Source: Phycisphaerae bacterium (GTDB taxonomy: Bacteria; Planctomycetota; Phycisphaerae; UBA1845). From it: 64,000 bases of DNA. Below, piece by piece: positions 62,768 through 64,000 of this stretch. The position numbers and the translations under genes are program-made. The stretch is from contig JANQQK010000085.1 in assembly GCA_028289375.1 (NCBI GenBank), positions 1-64,000 of the forward strand, read 5' to 3'. The notes below the pieces were generated by a model, which saw only the letters and a program-made list of their open reading frames with translations, was not told where the DNA came from and ran no database searches. How positions within the stretch are numbered: the stretch's first letter is position 1; every line of letters begins with the position of its first letter.

Positions 62768-64000
62768 ATGTTTCTCAGCAAACGCACCTGTTTTCTCTTC
62801 GGGTTAATCGGATGTCTCTTCATCGCCGGCGGTTGCGTCATGCCTCCGCCCGACAATGGCAATGGCGACGGCAACAACGGTGGCCAGAACGGCGACAACG
62901 GTAACGGCGGCGATAACGGGAATGGTGGCGATAACGGAGACGGTGGGGACAACGGCAACGGTGGAACCGGCCAGATTCCCGCGCGATCGCAGTGCGGCGC
63001 CGTCGCGATTGCCTGCTTTGACGAATTCGCGACCCAGCCGGCCAATCTCCGGAGTTTTCGCCCAACGGCACGCTGGTCCAAACGCAACCTGACCTGGACA
63101 TTGGCCGACCCGCTCACCACCATTCCGGCCGCCGATCAGGAGGCGGCCATCGATCGAGCATTCGACGCGTGGGAGGCAGCCTCGCCGCTGACGTTCACGC
63201 AGGTCGCAGACGCGTCGCAGGCGGATATCAAGTTTCGCTTTCTCGCAGGTGATCATGGCGATGCGTTTCCATTTGATGGCGCTGGCAATGTCCTTGGCCA
63301 CTCCTTCTTCCCTGGTACCAACAACGCCGGAGAAATTCACCTTTGTCAGGCCGAACCGTGGGCACTCGCTCCCGGAGAAGGTGTGTTCGATCTGTTCACG
63401 GCGGCGTTGCACGAAATCGGACACGCGCTGGGCCTCGAACACAGTCTGACCGACACAGCCGTCATGTCGCCCGGATATCCAGCCGGTGGGTTCACCGGAC
63501 TGACCGATCAGGACATCATCGCCATCCGCGAGTTGTACGGCAGCCGCGATGGTCGTTCGATTGCAACGGCTGCCTTGGCGCCGAACGAGTTCCCCGCGCC
63601 ACCGGAGTTTGGCGTCAACGACGATCCTGATAGCGATGGCGACCTGATTCCCGACACGCTCGAGGTGTTCGTGTTCGAGACCGATCCGTTCCTGGCTGAC
63701 TCCGACGGCGATGGTGAGAACGACTACCGCGAGATATTTGTTCTCGGTACGCCGCCGAACATCGCGCCGATGAATGACAACATGGACTTGGATGGTGACG
63801 GCGTACCGACCGCAATTGAGGATTTGTTCGGGACCGATCCCAATCAGTCCGACACCGATGGCGATGGTCTCAACGACGAAGAGGAATTGTTCTTCTTCGG
63901 CACCAATCCCAACGCCGCCGACACGGACAATGATGGTCTGACCGACCGTCGTGAGATCTTCGAAACCGAAACGAATCCGTTTGACCCGGATACCGATTTC
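62768..64000 (+). CDS. Matrixin-like zinc metalloprotease lipoprotein with TSP3/EF-type calcium repeats (3' end outside window)
   Basis: At least 411 residues, running off the window. A lipoprotein signal ends in IAGGC; then a Gly/Asn/Asp repeat linker (GNGDGNNGGQNGDNG style). A matrixin catalytic domain follows (about 75-260): ARWSKRNLTWTL, a pattern typical of matrixin starts, the zinc site HEIGHALGLEHS and the Met-turn VMSPGY, so Met is conserved. After residue 290 come Asp-rich repeats (DSDGDLIPDTLEVF, DSDGDGENDY, DLDGDGVPTAIEDLFGTDPN) that bind calcium. Likely a surface protease. Preceded by a GGGG stretch. Confidence 0.85.
   Translation, partial: MFLSKRTCFLFGLIGCLFIAGGCVMPPPDNGNGDGNNGGQNGDNGNGGDNGNGGDNGDGGDNGNGGTGQIPARSQCGAVAIACFDEFATQPANLRSFRPTARWSKRNLTWTLADPLTTIPAADQEAAIDRAFDAWEAASPLTFTQVADASQADIKFRFLAGDHGDAFPFDGAGNVLGHSFFPGTNNAGEIHLCQAEPWALAPGEGVFDLFTAALHEIGHALGLEHSLTDTAVMSPGYPAGGFTGLTDQDIIAIRELYGSRDGRSIATAALAPNEFPAPPEFGVNDDPDSDGDLIPDTLEVFVFETDPFLADSDGDGENDYREIFVLGTPPNIAPMNDNMDLDGDGVPTAIEDLFGTDPNQSDTDGDGLNDEEELFFFGTNPNAADTDNDGLTDRREIFETETNPFDPDTDF

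Overview
The window looks like a chromosomal segment of a GC-rich Planctomycetota bacterium, possibly of the Phycisphaerae type. This is inferred from gene content: Ser/Thr kinases carrying WD40 or TPR C-termini, an ECF sigma factor in an operon with one of them, secreted proteins with dockerin-like repeats, PEP-CTERM and IPTL-CTERM-like tails, a very large Cys-rich secreted protein, and several small membrane proteins with an N-terminal zinc ribbon. No rRNA, complete tRNA, CRISPR array or transposase was seen.

Layout. 1-3.4 kb is a minus-strand cassette of a secreted beta-helix protein with a tail-protein-like C-terminus, two small lipoproteins, a duplicated-motif protein and a membrane/coiled-coil protein. 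It abuts two partial copies of a tRNA 3' end, each followed by a GIY-YIG reading frame, and reads as one end of a prophage or integrative element at a tRNA hotspot. 4-9.6 kb holds an opine-dehydrogenase-like enzyme, a small CxxC protein, a haloperoxidase/SnoaL-like pair and two paralogous membrane proteins. 9.9-19 kb holds a Cache-HAMP-SpoIIE phosphatase, a di-heme peroxidase with a sorting tail, an SDR39U1-type epimerase, a TetR regulator with two palindromic operators and its probable targets (DsrE, PNPOx-like), a PEP-CTERM protein, and an ArsR/SRPBCC pair with an operator over the start codon. 19-24 kb is a small glycan locus: CgeB-like glycosyltransferase, methyltransferase, membrane glycosyltransferase fused to a Rossmann domain, and DegT aminotransferase.

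24-36.5 kb is mainly metabolic: degenerate HD-GYP protein, FolE, acetoacetyl-CoA synthetase, ADP-ribosylglycohydrolase, HppD and HmgA (tyrosine to maleylacetoacetate, with ketone-body activation nearby), two zinc-ribbon paralogs with a nearly identical 5' end, and PncB-PncA for NAD salvage. 36.5-41 kb has an unrecognised 704-residue protein, VanZ-like, an orphan ParA and a FixJ-type regulator. 41.5-47.4 kb has the 1074-residue Cys-rich repeat protein, an ABC-F ATPase and a class II aldolase. 47.5-55.6 kb is signalling: a 14-blade WD40 kinase, a DUF1579 protein, and an ECF sigma / membrane protein / TPR kinase operon. 55.6-64 kb has a TetR/SRPBCC unit with paired operators and an in-frame extension beyond a TAG stop, two zinc-ribbon proteins, a UvrC without its helix-hairpin-helix region, a DUF1648-like protein, an amidohydrolase lipoprotein and the start of a matrixin-like metalloprotease with calcium repeats.

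Functions are from reading translations and motifs by eye; no database search was possible. Starts were chosen by Shine-Dalgarno spacing where visible.
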